Of a DNA stretch of 64,000 bases, positions 34,024 through 43,036 are shown in pieces (the stretch's first letter is position 1; each line of letters opens with the position of its first letter). Where the stretch lies: NCBI GenBank assembly GCA_031426215.1, contig JANPKU010000021.1, positions 15,446 through 79,445 of the forward strand, given 5' to 3'. This DNA comes from Sva-07 sp031426215 (GTDB lineage Bacteria; Actinomycetota; Acidimicrobiia; Acidimicrobiales; Ilumatobacteraceae). Under the pieces are notes generated by a model. It was not told the origin of the DNA and ran no database searches. It saw nothing but the letters and a program-made list of their open reading frames with translations. The position numbers and the translations under genes are program-made.

Positions 34024-34857
34024 TCAGCCGTTGAGGTTGCCGGTGCGGAAGCCTTCGAGATCGAGCGTGACGTAGCGGTAGCCCGCACCCGACACTGCGG
34101 CCACGATCGCCTCACGGTCGGCGAGAACCTGCTGCAGCTGGTCGAGTTCGACCTCGATGCGTGCCGTGTCGCCATAGTGGCGGATTCGAACCTGGGCGAA
34201 GCCGAGCCGGTGCAGCGCCGCCTCCGCTCGATCGACCCGACCGAGGATCTCGACCGACACCTCGGTGCCATACGGAATACGACTCGCCAGACACGCCGCC
34301 GCCGGCTTGTCCCAGGTGCGCAGGCCCAACACTCTGGACGCTTCGCGCACGTCGGCCTTCGTGAACCCCGCCGTCACCAACGGGAACTCCGCGCCCGCTT
34401 CGGATGCGGCTCGTTGGCCAGGCCGGTGGTCGCCGAGATCATCGACGTTCACACCGAGCACCACGACGGCCCCCTCGGCCGCGGCGATCGGGGCGACCAC
34501 GTCCATCAGCTCGGCCTTGCAGTGATAGCAACGATCAGTGTCGTTCAGCCGGTACGCAGCACGCTCCATCTCGTCGGTGGCGACCGGCGTCCAGCGCAGA
34601 CCCCACTCGGTCGCCAGCGAACGACAGTCGCGCTCCTCATCGCCGGCCAACGATGGCGACACGGCGGTGACCGCATGGGCGTGTTCGGCGCCGAGCACCC
34701 TCGTTGCGGCTGCTGCGAGGAACGCAGAGTCGGCGCCCCCGCTGAATGCGACGACCAGACGACCGAGTCGGAGCAGCTCGAGGTGCAGACGGCCGAGCTT
34801 GACGACGAGCGACGGCGAGAGATCAGCGGCGTCGACCTCTGATTCGGACAGGATCAC
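34024..34857 (-). CDS. larE: LarE-like ATP-dependent sulfur transferase
   Basis: The 277-residue PP-loop protein has FSGGADSAFLAAA (SGGADS, 39-44), DTDRCYHCKAEL (Cys110, Cys113) and KPAAACLASRIPYG (Cys189). LarE adenylates and then sulfurates a nicotinic acid-derived precursor of the nickel-pincer cofactor of lactate racemase. One class gives up its own cysteine sulfur; another class holds three cysteines for a [4Fe-4S] cluster. The three cysteines here match the second class. No larA, larB or larC is in the window, so the role is open. The start is GTG. Confidence 0.85.
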   Translation of the reverse strand: MILSESEVDAADLSPSLVVKLGRLHLELLRLGRLVVAFSGGADSAFLAAAATRVLGAEHAHAVTAVSPSLAGDEERDCRSLATEWGLRWTPVATDEMERAAYRLNDTDRCYHCKAELMDVVAPIAAAEGAVVVLGVNVDDLGDHRPGQRAASEAGAEFPLVTAGFTKADVREASRVLGLRTWDKPAAACLASRIPYGTEVSVEILGRVDRAEAALHRLGFAQVRIRHYGDTARIEVELDQLQQVLADREAIVAAVSGAGYRYVTLDLEGFRTGNLNG

Positions 34858-34893
34858 CGGGGCAGTATGGCGCGCTGTACGTAGGACGACTCG

Positions 34894-37401
34894 TCACCCA
34901 CCGGTCGATCGTGTCGCTGCGAGTTCGGTGCGCATGCGGGTGGTCATCTCGATCAGCAGATCGACGTACACCGCACGCGAAAGCGACTCCAACGGAGCCG
35001 CGTCGGGGTGCACACCATCGCTTCGCAGGTCCCCGTGTCGTTGCTCTGCGGCCTCGAGGACGCCGCGGTACGGGAACACGGCGATCTGCGTCGACCTGCG
35101 GTCCCATTGCTCGATCTGGGCGTTGAGCGCGTCGAGGCGCCCCGGGTCGGTCATCTCGCTCGTAGCGAACTGTCCTGGCCGAATCGCGGGAACGTCAGCC
35201 ACCAGGAGCGGAATGCCATTGGCGATCGCCGCAACCTCGTCGAGGGTGCGATCTCGGGCAGCCACGAAGGTGGGATCAACTGCAATGTGGCCCGCGGGAT
35301 CACCGGGAAAGCGGTGCTCGGTCAGCTCGGTGGGCCCGGACACGATCAGCACGGCATCCGGCGCGAACGACGTCAGGACCGGTCCGAGGCGTTGTTCGTA
35401 CGGTACGCAATCGTGGTCGGTCCACTCGTCGCCACGAGACGGCCTCGTGGCCTCGACGGGAGCGAGCGGGCAACCGTTGGCCCCGGCCCAGAGCACCTCC
35501 ACGCGTCCGTCGCCGCCGTCATTGAGTCCCATGGCCAGACTCAGTGACGTCGAATCGCCGATGACCAGCACACGCAGAGGAGAGCCCTCCGACGTGTTCT
35601 CGGCGCTCCCGGCCCGGTCGGTGCGAGCGCTCTTGCCGATTGCGGACGACAGTTCGGTGCCCGTGCGTATGACGTGGCCCGTGATCGCTCCGCCGATGGC
35701 GAGGTGCACGAGCTGATCGTCGAAGGCGCCGTAGCGCTGCCCGGCCGAGTACAGCATCACCTGCGCTCCGGCTGCGATCGCCGAGTCGATGGCGGATCGG
35801 ATTGCCGCCGAGGACTCGATCTGGGACGCTGCGAACGCAGCCAGCTGCTCGCGCGACTCGGTAGCGCCGCTTCGGGGAGCGATCTCGGCATCTTCGGCCA
35901 CTCCCGTGGCGACCACGAGGAGATCGATTCGCCCAGCTCCTGCGCCTGTACTGGACGTCAGCGAGCGAAATCGGTCGACGAGCGCTTCGCACCCGGGAAG
36001 GCTCATGGCCGACAGGGGACACTGCGGCCGGATGTCGTCGATCACCTCGATGAGTTGGTCGTCGCTCGTCATCACCGTCGAACGAACCGCCTCGACGGCA
36101 GACGACTCGCTTCCGATCACGGCGACCCGGAACGGGTCCGGCACGCCCGTCGGCCCGGCGTCGATCGCCGACGACGTCGGTGCAGCCGACCCTTCCTGAA
36201 CCTCCGGCAGCCGATCCAGCGTTCGGAAGTCGACGACTCCGGCATCACCGAACTCGAGCAACTGCTCCGTTCGCGTGAAGTTGGGTGGGGGCACCAGCAC
36301 CGTTGCGACGATCACAGCGACCGCCCCGACACCGGTCGCGCGGGCGAATCCGGGCGCCGTGGCGTACCAGCGCCCTTGTCGCACCGGTTGCTCCAGCAGA
36401 CTGCTCGATGCGACCGCCACTGCGCCGGTCACCACACACCGCAGTGCGAACAGGGCAACCGGGCCGAGACCAGTGCGTTCGGCATCGAGCAGGAGGAAGA
36501 TCGGCCAGTGCGCAAGGTAGATGCCGTAGCTCAACCGGCCGATCGTCACGAGGGGCTGGACGTCGAGGAGCCGGTTCGGGAACTGCTCGGAGACCACAGC
36601 CGCGATGAGCACTGCCGACAGCACCGCCACCGCCACCAGGCCACCTCGGTAGATCCACTCCTGGTCGATCGAGGCCAGTGCAACCAACGCGACGAAGGCG
36701 GCACCGGCGAACGCTCCTGGCACCCAGCCGAACCGACGCCACATCCGATCGCCGACGGCGCGACCGCCACGACGCACGAACAGCGCGAGAGCCACGCCGA
36801 CGAGGAGTTCGGCGGCCCGGGTATGGGTTGCGTTGTACACGAGGTCGCGATCGGAGGTGAGCAGCGTTGCGGCGATCGACGCCGACAACAACGCCCCGAT
36901 CACCCAGGCCAACGTCCCACGGCCACGACGAAGCGCCACGATCACGACCACCGGAAGCACCAGGTAGATCTGCTCTTCGATCGCAAGCGACCAGAAGTGA
37001 GCAACCGGACTCGGCGCGTCGACGAAGAGATCCGCATAGTTCGTCGCAGCGAACGCGAACCGCCAGTTGGCAACGTTCGCCAACGACGCGATCAGATCGC
37101 CCGGTAGCTGGGCACGCTGGCCGGCGCTCCACCACACGCCGGCCAGTGCCACCAACAGCAGGCACAGATACGCCGCCGGCAGCAGACGACGGGCCCGGCG
37201 AACGTAGAAATGACGCAACGAGATCGTGTCGTTCGCTTCGACCTCGGCGAGCAACAACGACGTGATCAAGAAGCCCGACAGCGTGAAGAACAGCGACACG
37301 CCGAGAAACCCACCGCCGGCTCCGGGCACCTGAGCGTGGAACAGCACCACCACGAGCACGGCCACGCCCCGCAGACCGTCCAACCCCCCGCTGTGTTTCA
37401 C
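34894..37401 (-). CDS. Membrane acyltransferase (AT3/OafA type) with two SGNH-like C-terminal regions
   Basis: Residues 1-370 form an acyltransferase-3 membrane domain with about 10 helices. It begins GLDGLRGVAVLVVVLFH (catalytic His in LFH) and includes FFTLSGFLIT and FWSLAIEEQIYLV. The extracytoplasmic part contains a first SGNH-like region (about 424-580; GSES where GDS is expected) and a second one (about 609-815; GDSTS at 615-619 and DGVHPD with Asp795 and His798). It would transfer acyl groups, commonly acetyl, to a cell-surface polysaccharide or peptidoglycan. The start is GTG; length 835, longer than usual. Confidence 0.88.
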   Translation of the reverse strand: MKHSGGLDGLRGVAVLVVVLFHAQVPGAGGGFLGVSLFFTLSGFLITSLLLAEVEANDTISLRHFYVRRARRLLPAAYLCLLLVALAGVWWSAGQRAQLPGDLIASLANVANWRFAFAATNYADLFVDAPSPVAHFWSLAIEEQIYLVLPVVVIVALRRGRGTLAWVIGALLSASIAATLLTSDRDLVYNATHTRAAELLVGVALALFVRRGGRAVGDRMWRRFGWVPGAFAGAAFVALVALASIDQEWIYRGGLVAVAVLSAVLIAAVVSEQFPNRLLDVQPLVTIGRLSYGIYLAHWPIFLLLDAERTGLGPVALFALRCVVTGAVAVASSSLLEQPVRQGRWYATAPGFARATGVGAVAVIVATVLVPPPNFTRTEQLLEFGDAGVVDFRTLDRLPEVQEGSAAPTSSAIDAGPTGVPDPFRVAVIGSESSAVEAVRSTVMTSDDQLIEVIDDIRPQCPLSAMSLPGCEALVDRFRSLTSSTGAGAGRIDLLVVATGVAEDAEIAPRSGATESREQLAAFAASQIESSAAIRSAIDSAIAAGAQVMLYSAGQRYGAFDDQLVHLAIGGAITGHVIRTGTELSSAIGKSARTDRAGSAENTSEGSPLRVLVIGDSTSLSLAMGLNDGGDGRVEVLWAGANGCPLAPVEATRPSRGDEWTDHDCVPYEQRLGPVLTSFAPDAVLIVSGPTELTEHRFPGDPAGHIAVDPTFVAARDRTLDEVAAIANGIPLLVADVPAIRPGQFATSEMTDPGRLDALNAQIEQWDRRSTQIAVFPYRGVLEAAEQRHGDLRSDGVHPDAAPLESLSRAVYVDLLIEMTTRMRTELAATRSTGG

Positions 37402-37483
37402 CCGGACGAAAGATACACATCACAGCACCGCCCGAACGTGCCGGTTCGTCTCAGCGGTCGTCGCGCGCGACAATGGCGCTCCG

Positions 37484-39625
37484 ATGAACATGCCGAAGTG
37501 GTGGAACCAGCGGCGATTCGGCATCTTCGTCCACTCGAGCCTGGCGACGGTGCCGGCCTGGGCACCGATCGGTGAGTACTCCGAGTGGTACCGCAGCCAT
37601 CTCGGCGAGGACGTGGCCGACGCGCTGCTCCACCCACGTCCGATGGTCGAAGTGCTAGCGCATCATCGCGACCGGTGGGGCCACATCGAGCACTACGACG
37701 ACTTCATCTCTCTGCTCGGCTACGACCGCTTCGACCCCGAGGACTGGGCACGGCTCATCGCCGATGCGGGAGCCGGCTACAGCGTGTTCGTGGCAAAGCA
37801 CCATGACGGATGGTCGTGGTGGGACGCACCGAACACCGACCGGACGATGTTGAACGGCGGTCCTCGTCGCAACGTGATGGCCGAGTTCGCCGCCGCATGC
37901 GAACGAAACGACATCGTGTTCGGCACCTACTACTCGCTGCTCGATTGGGGCGACGGGCGCTTCCCCGAGCCGTCCTACGTCAGCGAGGTGTTGCACCCGC
38001 ACGTGATCGACCTCGTCGAGCGGTACGGCTCGAGCGTGTTGTGTGGTGACGGACACTGGGGACATGGCCCGGAACTCTGGCGCACGCGCGAACTGCTCGA
38101 GCAGATCTGGGCGATCGATCCCGACGTGGTGGTGAACGATCGTTGGTGGGCTTCGGCCGATGACGTCCCGGCCGGGAGTCCGCCGCTGGTGCGCACGTTC
38201 GAGTACGAGGCGCCCGACGAGATCATCGACGAACCATGGGAGCTGTGCCGCGGAATCGGGTCGAGCTTCGGACACAACCGCGCCGAACGCATCGAACACC
38301 ATTTGTCGGGTTTCGACATCGTGGCGCTGCTGACGGACGTCATCGCCAAGGGCGGCCATCTGCTGCTCAACGTCGGGCCGGCGGCCGACGGCACGATTCC
38401 CGAGCTGCAACGTGGTCCCCTCGAGTCAGCCGGGCGGTGGATCCGGGAGCACCAACGGCTGATCGACGAGTCGACACCGTGGCACACCTGGGGCGACGAC
38501 GATGTCAAGTACGTGCAGCTCGACGGCTCCGTGCACGCCGTCGACCTCGCAGGTCGCGGTCGCTTCGCGGCGATCACCCCCGACCGCTACCGAGTGACGG
38601 TGGTGGAACGCGATGGGTCGCAGGTCGCCTTCCATCAGAGCGACGACGGCGTGCGTGTCGCCGGTGAGCGCTCGGCGCGTCGGGCGAACGCTGCACGAGT
38701 CGATGACATCTCGGTGTACCGGCTCGAACTCACTGCAGTGGATCGCCCTGTCGAGCTGTTCGAACCGCAACCGCGACGACCGATTCAACTCGCACCATTG
38801 CTGCGAGACGCTCACCCTGGTGACATCGTGCAACTCGGCGACGGCACCTACATCGGCCCGGTCACGGTGCCGGCGGGCGTGATCGTGCGCGGTCTCGGAG
38901 CGTCACGTACGACGATCGACGGCGGCGGCTCCACGGCCGTCGTCCTCGAACGGAACGCCCGCCTCGAACATCTCCGAGTCGGCGGCGGACCGTCTCGTCT
39001 GGCCTGGTTCCCGTGCCCGGTCGTCGAGGTTCTCGGCCCGTACGCCACGCTGCTCGGGTGCCGTCTCGACGGCCACGCCGTGGTGAGTGCCGACGACGTG
39101 ATCATCCGAGCGACCGCGGCGGTCGGTGTCATCGCCAACGGCGCCGACCGCCTCACGGTGTCGCGGAGCCAGTTCCGAGGAATGCGATGGGATGTCGGTG
39201 TGCACCTGATCGGCGGCAGCGGGCACGAGGTCGATTCGTGCGAGTTCCACGACCATCTGTGTGGCATACGGGCGAGCGAGACGACCGGCACGATCGTGCG
39301 GGGCAACAACGTGTCCGCACGATGGTGGGGCATCCACCTCGAGCAAACCGAGGGCGCCCACGTGTACGGCAACTTCGTCGATCACACGATGCGGGGCATC
39401 GACGTCGACGGCGGCACCCAGGCGGTCGTCGACGGCAATGCGGTGTGTGACGGTGACAGCGGTTGCATCGTCGAGTGGGGGGCGTCGGACTGTCAGGTCA
39501 GCGGCAACCGTTGGGAGCGCTGCCGCATCGGCGTGCTGTCGTGGGACGTGACCGACCTCCACGCCCACGACAACGAGGCCATCGACCTCCACGAACCCGA
39601 AGCCACCCACACCACCGGGCCGTGA
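37484..39625 (+). CDS. GH29 alpha-L-fucosidase fused to a right-handed beta-helix domain
   Basis: Residues 1-345 follow the GH29 pattern: WWNQRRFGIFVHSSL, VAKHHDGWSWWDA (105-114 area), and VLCGDGHW with the likely nucleophile Asp189, then LLNVGPAADGTIPELQ. A small beta domain follows. From about 447 to 690 lie repeats of beta-helix type (NxVxxxxxGIxL-like turns such as RGNNVSARWWGIHLEQ), as in pectate-lyase-like proteins. There is no signal peptide, so it should act in the cytosol on imported fucosides. The 713-residue fusion is longer than normal GH29 enzymes. Confidence 0.85.
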   Translation: MNMPKWWNQRRFGIFVHSSLATVPAWAPIGEYSEWYRSHLGEDVADALLHPRPMVEVLAHHRDRWGHIEHYDDFISLLGYDRFDPEDWARLIADAGAGYSVFVAKHHDGWSWWDAPNTDRTMLNGGPRRNVMAEFAAACERNDIVFGTYYSLLDWGDGRFPEPSYVSEVLHPHVIDLVERYGSSVLCGDGHWGHGPELWRTRELLEQIWAIDPDVVVNDRWWASADDVPAGSPPLVRTFEYEAPDEIIDEPWELCRGIGSSFGHNRAERIEHHLSGFDIVALLTDVIAKGGHLLLNVGPAADGTIPELQRGPLESAGRWIREHQRLIDESTPWHTWGDDDVKYVQLDGSVHAVDLAGRGRFAAITPDRYRVTVVERDGSQVAFHQSDDGVRVAGERSARRANAARVDDISVYRLELTAVDRPVELFEPQPRRPIQLAPLLRDAHPGDIVQLGDGTYIGPVTVPAGVIVRGLGASRTTIDGGGSTAVVLERNARLEHLRVGGGPSRLAWFPCPVVEVLGPYATLLGCRLDGHAVVSADDVIIRATAAVGVIANGADRLTVSRSQFRGMRWDVGVHLIGGSGHEVDSCEFHDHLCGIRASETTGTIVRGNNVSARWWGIHLEQTEGAHVYGNFVDHTMRGIDVDGGTQAVVDGNAVCDGDSGCIVEWGASDCQVSGNRWERCRIGVLSWDVTDLHAHDNEAIDLHEPEATHTTGP

Positions 39626-39628
39626 CGC

Positions 39629-39659
39629 ATCTCGATCGGGGTCTGACCCCAATCGAGAT
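39629..39659. repeat. REP palindrome, copy 3
   Basis: The arms are those of the copies flanking the RAYT gene, with one mismatch (ATCTCGATCGGGGTC on the left) and a central T. It starts 3 bp after the fucosidase stop and ends on the base before the typA stop codon, so it fills the whole gap between two convergent genes nearly 29 kb from the RAYT gene. Confidence 0.85.
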
Positions 39660-41600
39660 TCAGGCGGACTGGCTGCGGCGCTTGGCTTCGCGGGCGCGGT
39701 TGGTCGGGTCGAGGTCGGCCTTGCGCAGCCGGATGTTCTGCGGGGTGACCTCGACGGACTCGTCGTCGGCGATGAACTCGAGCGCACCCTCCAACGACAG
39801 CACGCGATGCGGTGTGAGCTTGACCGTTTCGTCGGCCGACGCAGCACGCACGTTGGTCATCTTCTTCTCACGACAGATGTTGACGTCCATGTCGCCGGCG
39901 CGTGAGTTCTCGCCGACGATCATGCCGCAGTAGACCTCCGCGCCGGGGCCGACCATCATCGAGGCCCGGTCCTGGAGGTTCATCATGGCGTAGGTGGTCG
40001 CCGGACCCGTGCGGTCGGCGACGAGCACGCCGGTCTGACGCGAGCGGATCTCGCCGGCCCACGGTTCGTAGCCCTCGAAGGTGTGGCTGATCACGCCGGT
40101 GCCGCGGGTCTCGGTGAGGAACTCGGTACGGAAACCGATGAGCCCACGCGCCGGCACGAGGTAGTCGAGGCGAACCCAGCCCGAACCACCCATGTTCTGC
40201 ATCCGCCCTTTGCGGGTGGCGAGCAGCTGGGTGACGGCGCCGAGGTGATCGTTGGGGACGTCGATCGTGACCCGCTCGACGGGTTCGTGGACCTTGCCAT
40301 CGATCTCGTGGGTGAGCACCACCGGCTTGCCGACGTTGAGCTCGAAACCTTCGCGGCGCATCTGTTCGACGAGGATCGCCAGCTGCAGCTCACCACGGGC
40401 TTGTACTTCCCAGGCGTCGGGTCGCTCGGTGGGGAGCACGCGGATCGACACGTTGCCGACCAGCTCGGCGTCGAGACGGTTCTTGACGAGGCGGGCGGTC
40501 AGCTTCTTGCCCTCGCGGCCGGCGAGCGGTGACGTGTTGATGCCGATCGTCATCGACAGCGCCGGCTCGTCGACGGTGATCACGGGCAGCGCGACCGGGT
40601 TCTCGGGATCGGCCAGTGTCTCGCCGATGTAGATCTCCTCGATACCGGCGACCGCGACGAGGTCGCCTTGACGGGCTCCGTCGACGGGGACGCGGGTGAG
40701 ATGCTCGGTGAGGAACAGCTCGGCGATCTTCGCCCGTGCAATCGTGCCGTCTCGCTTGCACCAGGCAACGGACTGGCCCTTCTTGATCTCGCCTTCCATG
40801 ATGCGCAGGAGTGCGAGTCGGCCGAGATATGGCGAGGCGTCGAGGTTGGTCACCCATGCCTGCAACGGTGCGCCCTCGTGGTAGGTCGGCGAGGGGATGT
40901 GCTCGAGCAGGACCTCGACGAAATCGTGCAATGTCTTCTTCTCGACCGTGCCGGCGATGATGCCGTGTGCTTCGTCGAGGTCGAGCGTCGCCCAACCCTC
41001 GCGACCCGAGCAGTACACGATCGGGAACTCGACCTGATGCTCCTTGGCGTCGAGATCGAAGAACAGTTCGTATACCTCGTCGATCACCTCGAGGGTGCGG
41101 GCGTCGGCGCGGTCGACCTTGTTGATCACGAGGATCACGGGCAGGTTGCGAGCGAGCGCCTTACGCAGCACGAACCGGGTCTGCGGCAGCGGACCCTCGG
41201 CAGCGTCGACGAGCAGGACGATGCCGTCGACCATGGTGAGCGCTCGTTCGACCTCACCACCGAAGTCGGCGTGGCCGGGCGTGTCGACGATGTTCAGTGT
41301 GATGTCGTCGCCGTTGCGCTCGTCGTGCCAGACGAGCGAGGTGTTCTTGGCGAGGATCGTGATGCCCTTCTCGCGTTCGAGGTCGCCGGAGTCCATGACG
41401 CGTTCGGCGACTTCTTCGTTCGAGCGAAACGCACCGGACTGGTGCAGCATGGCGTCGACGAGGGTGGTCTTGCCGTGATCGACGTGCGCGACGATCGCCA
41501 GATTGCGGATGTCGGTGCGGCGACGGATGGTTGCCGGGTCGGCGACATCGGTGTCGACGCCGGTCGGGTCCTCGAGAAGGGTCTGGTCGTGGGGGGACAC
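39660..41600 (-). CDS. typA: Ribosome-associated GTPase TypA/BipA
   Basis: TypA/BipA is a translational GTPase of the EF-G superfamily linked to ribosome assembly and stress growth. The 646-residue protein has G1 AHVDHGKTT (38-46), the switch region DLEREKGITILAKNTS, DTPGHADF and NKVDR. EF-G-like domains follow, with the BipA-specific C-terminal domain containing GRMQNMGGSGWVRLDY and ARGLIGFRTEFL. The GTG start gives a 30-residue N-terminal extension. Its stop abuts a REP palindrome. Confidence 0.95.
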   Translation of the reverse strand: MSPHDQTLLEDPTGVDTDVADPATIRRRTDIRNLAIVAHVDHGKTTLVDAMLHQSGAFRSNEEVAERVMDSGDLEREKGITILAKNTSLVWHDERNGDDITLNIVDTPGHADFGGEVERALTMVDGIVLLVDAAEGPLPQTRFVLRKALARNLPVILVINKVDRADARTLEVIDEVYELFFDLDAKEHQVEFPIVYCSGREGWATLDLDEAHGIIAGTVEKKTLHDFVEVLLEHIPSPTYHEGAPLQAWVTNLDASPYLGRLALLRIMEGEIKKGQSVAWCKRDGTIARAKIAELFLTEHLTRVPVDGARQGDLVAVAGIEEIYIGETLADPENPVALPVITVDEPALSMTIGINTSPLAGREGKKLTARLVKNRLDAELVGNVSIRVLPTERPDAWEVQARGELQLAILVEQMRREGFELNVGKPVVLTHEIDGKVHEPVERVTIDVPNDHLGAVTQLLATRKGRMQNMGGSGWVRLDYLVPARGLIGFRTEFLTETRGTGVISHTFEGYEPWAGEIRSRQTGVLVADRTGPATTYAMMNLQDRASMMVGPGAEVYCGMIVGENSRAGDMDVNICREKKMTNVRAASADETVKLTPHRVLSLEGALEFIADDESVEVTPQNIRLRKADLDPTNRAREAKRRSQSA

Positions 41601-41640
41601 GACAAACCACGCTATCGCCGGTTCGCGAGCGAGCGGAGTG

Positions 41641-42909
41641 TCACAGCCGGCTGTAACGCTCGACTTCCACTGAGAAGTTGTCGCGGTCGGCCTCGGAAAT
41701 CGTGGGCACGGTCGACTCGAGCGCAGCGATCAGGTCGTCGTTGGTGATCGTGGCAGTGGTGTCGCCTTGGCGAACCGATCGGAAGACACCCGCCGCAGCC
41801 TGTTGGATGGCGCTGGCGATGTCGGCCGGGGTCAGACCTTCGGTGTGTTCGACGATCGCATCCGGATCGGCTGCCGAGGCCGGAATCGCTCCCAGCATGT
41901 CGGCCAGCAAGATGCGCCGCGTGTCGGCGTCCGGCGGTCCGATCGGGATCACCAGGTCGAAACGTCCGGGGCGAACCACGGCAGGGTCCAGCGCCGCGAT
42001 CGAGTTGGTGGCACAGACCAGCAGCCGGCCGGGCGCCTCGCGGACCCGTACGATCGCCTTGAGCAACTCGTTCACCACCGCTTGGGTTTCCGGTCGGGCG
42101 GCGCGTGAACTGGCGATGTCGTCGACTTCGTCGATGAACACCACGACGTGCTCGAGCGCCAGCAGGTCCTCGAACGCCCGGTGCAGTTCGTCGGCCATCA
42201 TCGACGCCCCGTTGGCACCGAGTTTCGACGGGAGCAACTCCACGAACGGCCAGCCCAGACGACCGGCGATTGCCTTGGCGAACGACGTCTTGCCGGTTCC
42301 GGGCGGGCCGAACAAGAGCATCGCAGACGGCGCGAGGACTCCGAAATGGCTTGCCAGCTCCGACTCGATCAACGGGGCCAGCAGACGTTGTTCGACGATG
42401 TCGCGCTGCATCGTGAGGCCCGAGAACGAGTTCCAGCGTGATGGAGCGATCAGTTCGCCGCTCCATCGCTCGAGAATCGAGAAGGCGGTCGGGCGCATCG
42501 GCTCGTCCTTCTCATAGAGCGCCAGGTTGGGGGTGACGTGGAATCCACGGTTGACCAACGCGGTCGCGCCGACCTGGTTCTCGGTGAGGAGCGCGACGAT
42601 GCGGCGACAGCCTTCTTTCAAGAACACTGCCTCGGCGCGTTCGAGCAGTGCTGATCCGATGCCGTGCTTGCGCCACTCCGGTGCGATCGCAATGGCCACG
42701 ATGCGTCCGATGTCGCCTTCTACTCGGCCCACGAGCACGGCGACGACCGAGTCGCCGACACACGCCACGACGTTGGTGGTGGGTGTGCTGAGGTCGGCGA
42801 CCAGCTCGCTGAGCGAAACGTGAGCGTCCGCGTCGCTCCCCGCACGTTCGAGCAGGCGAACGATCGCCGGCGTGTCGTCGACCTCGGAGAGTCGGATCGC
42901 CCAAGCCAT
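41641..42909 (-). CDS. Fusion of GNAT N-acetyltransferase and Cdc48-like AAA+ ATPase
   Basis: Residues 1-135 form a GNAT domain with the acetyl-CoA loop APEWRKHGIGSALL (76-89) and the closing NRGFHVTPNLALYEKD. A short linker leads to an AAA+ domain (about 158-420). It has Walker A GPPGTGKT (201-208), Walker B VVVFIDEVDD (255-264), sensor 1 in CATNSIAALDPA and arginine-finger region VVRPGRFD, as in VCP/FtsH-type ATPases. All key residues look intact in both halves. Such a union suggests acetylation coupled to ATP-driven remodelling. Start at ATG 42909. Partner unknown. Confidence 0.85.
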   Translation of the reverse strand: MAWAIRLSEVDDTPAIVRLLERAGSDADAHVSLSELVADLSTPTTNVVACVGDSVVAVLVGRVEGDIGRIVAIAIAPEWRKHGIGSALLERAEAVFLKEGCRRIVALLTENQVGATALVNRGFHVTPNLALYEKDEPMRPTAFSILERWSGELIAPSRWNSFSGLTMQRDIVEQRLLAPLIESELASHFGVLAPSAMLLFGPPGTGKTSFAKAIAGRLGWPFVELLPSKLGANGASMMADELHRAFEDLLALEHVVVFIDEVDDIASSRAARPETQAVVNELLKAIVRVREAPGRLLVCATNSIAALDPAVVRPGRFDLVIPIGPPDADTRRILLADMLGAIPASAADPDAIVEHTEGLTPADIASAIQQAAAGVFRSVRQGDTTATITNDDLIAALESTVPTISEADRDNFSVEVERYSRL

Positions 42910-43036
42910 CCTCGGACAGTAGGAGCGATCGGAAACGCGATCTTGTCGTGCTCCGGGAAAGGTCACTCGAACGCAGCCCAGGTTTCCCGGTCGAGCCCGC
43001 AGGGTACTCACGTGCCCGACGATCGAAAGGGACGAG

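Noticed and set aside
41825..41845. GGGGTCAGACC inside the AAA+ coding region as another REP core
   Set aside because: It encodes part of the conserved EGLTPADI segment and lacks the palindromic arms.
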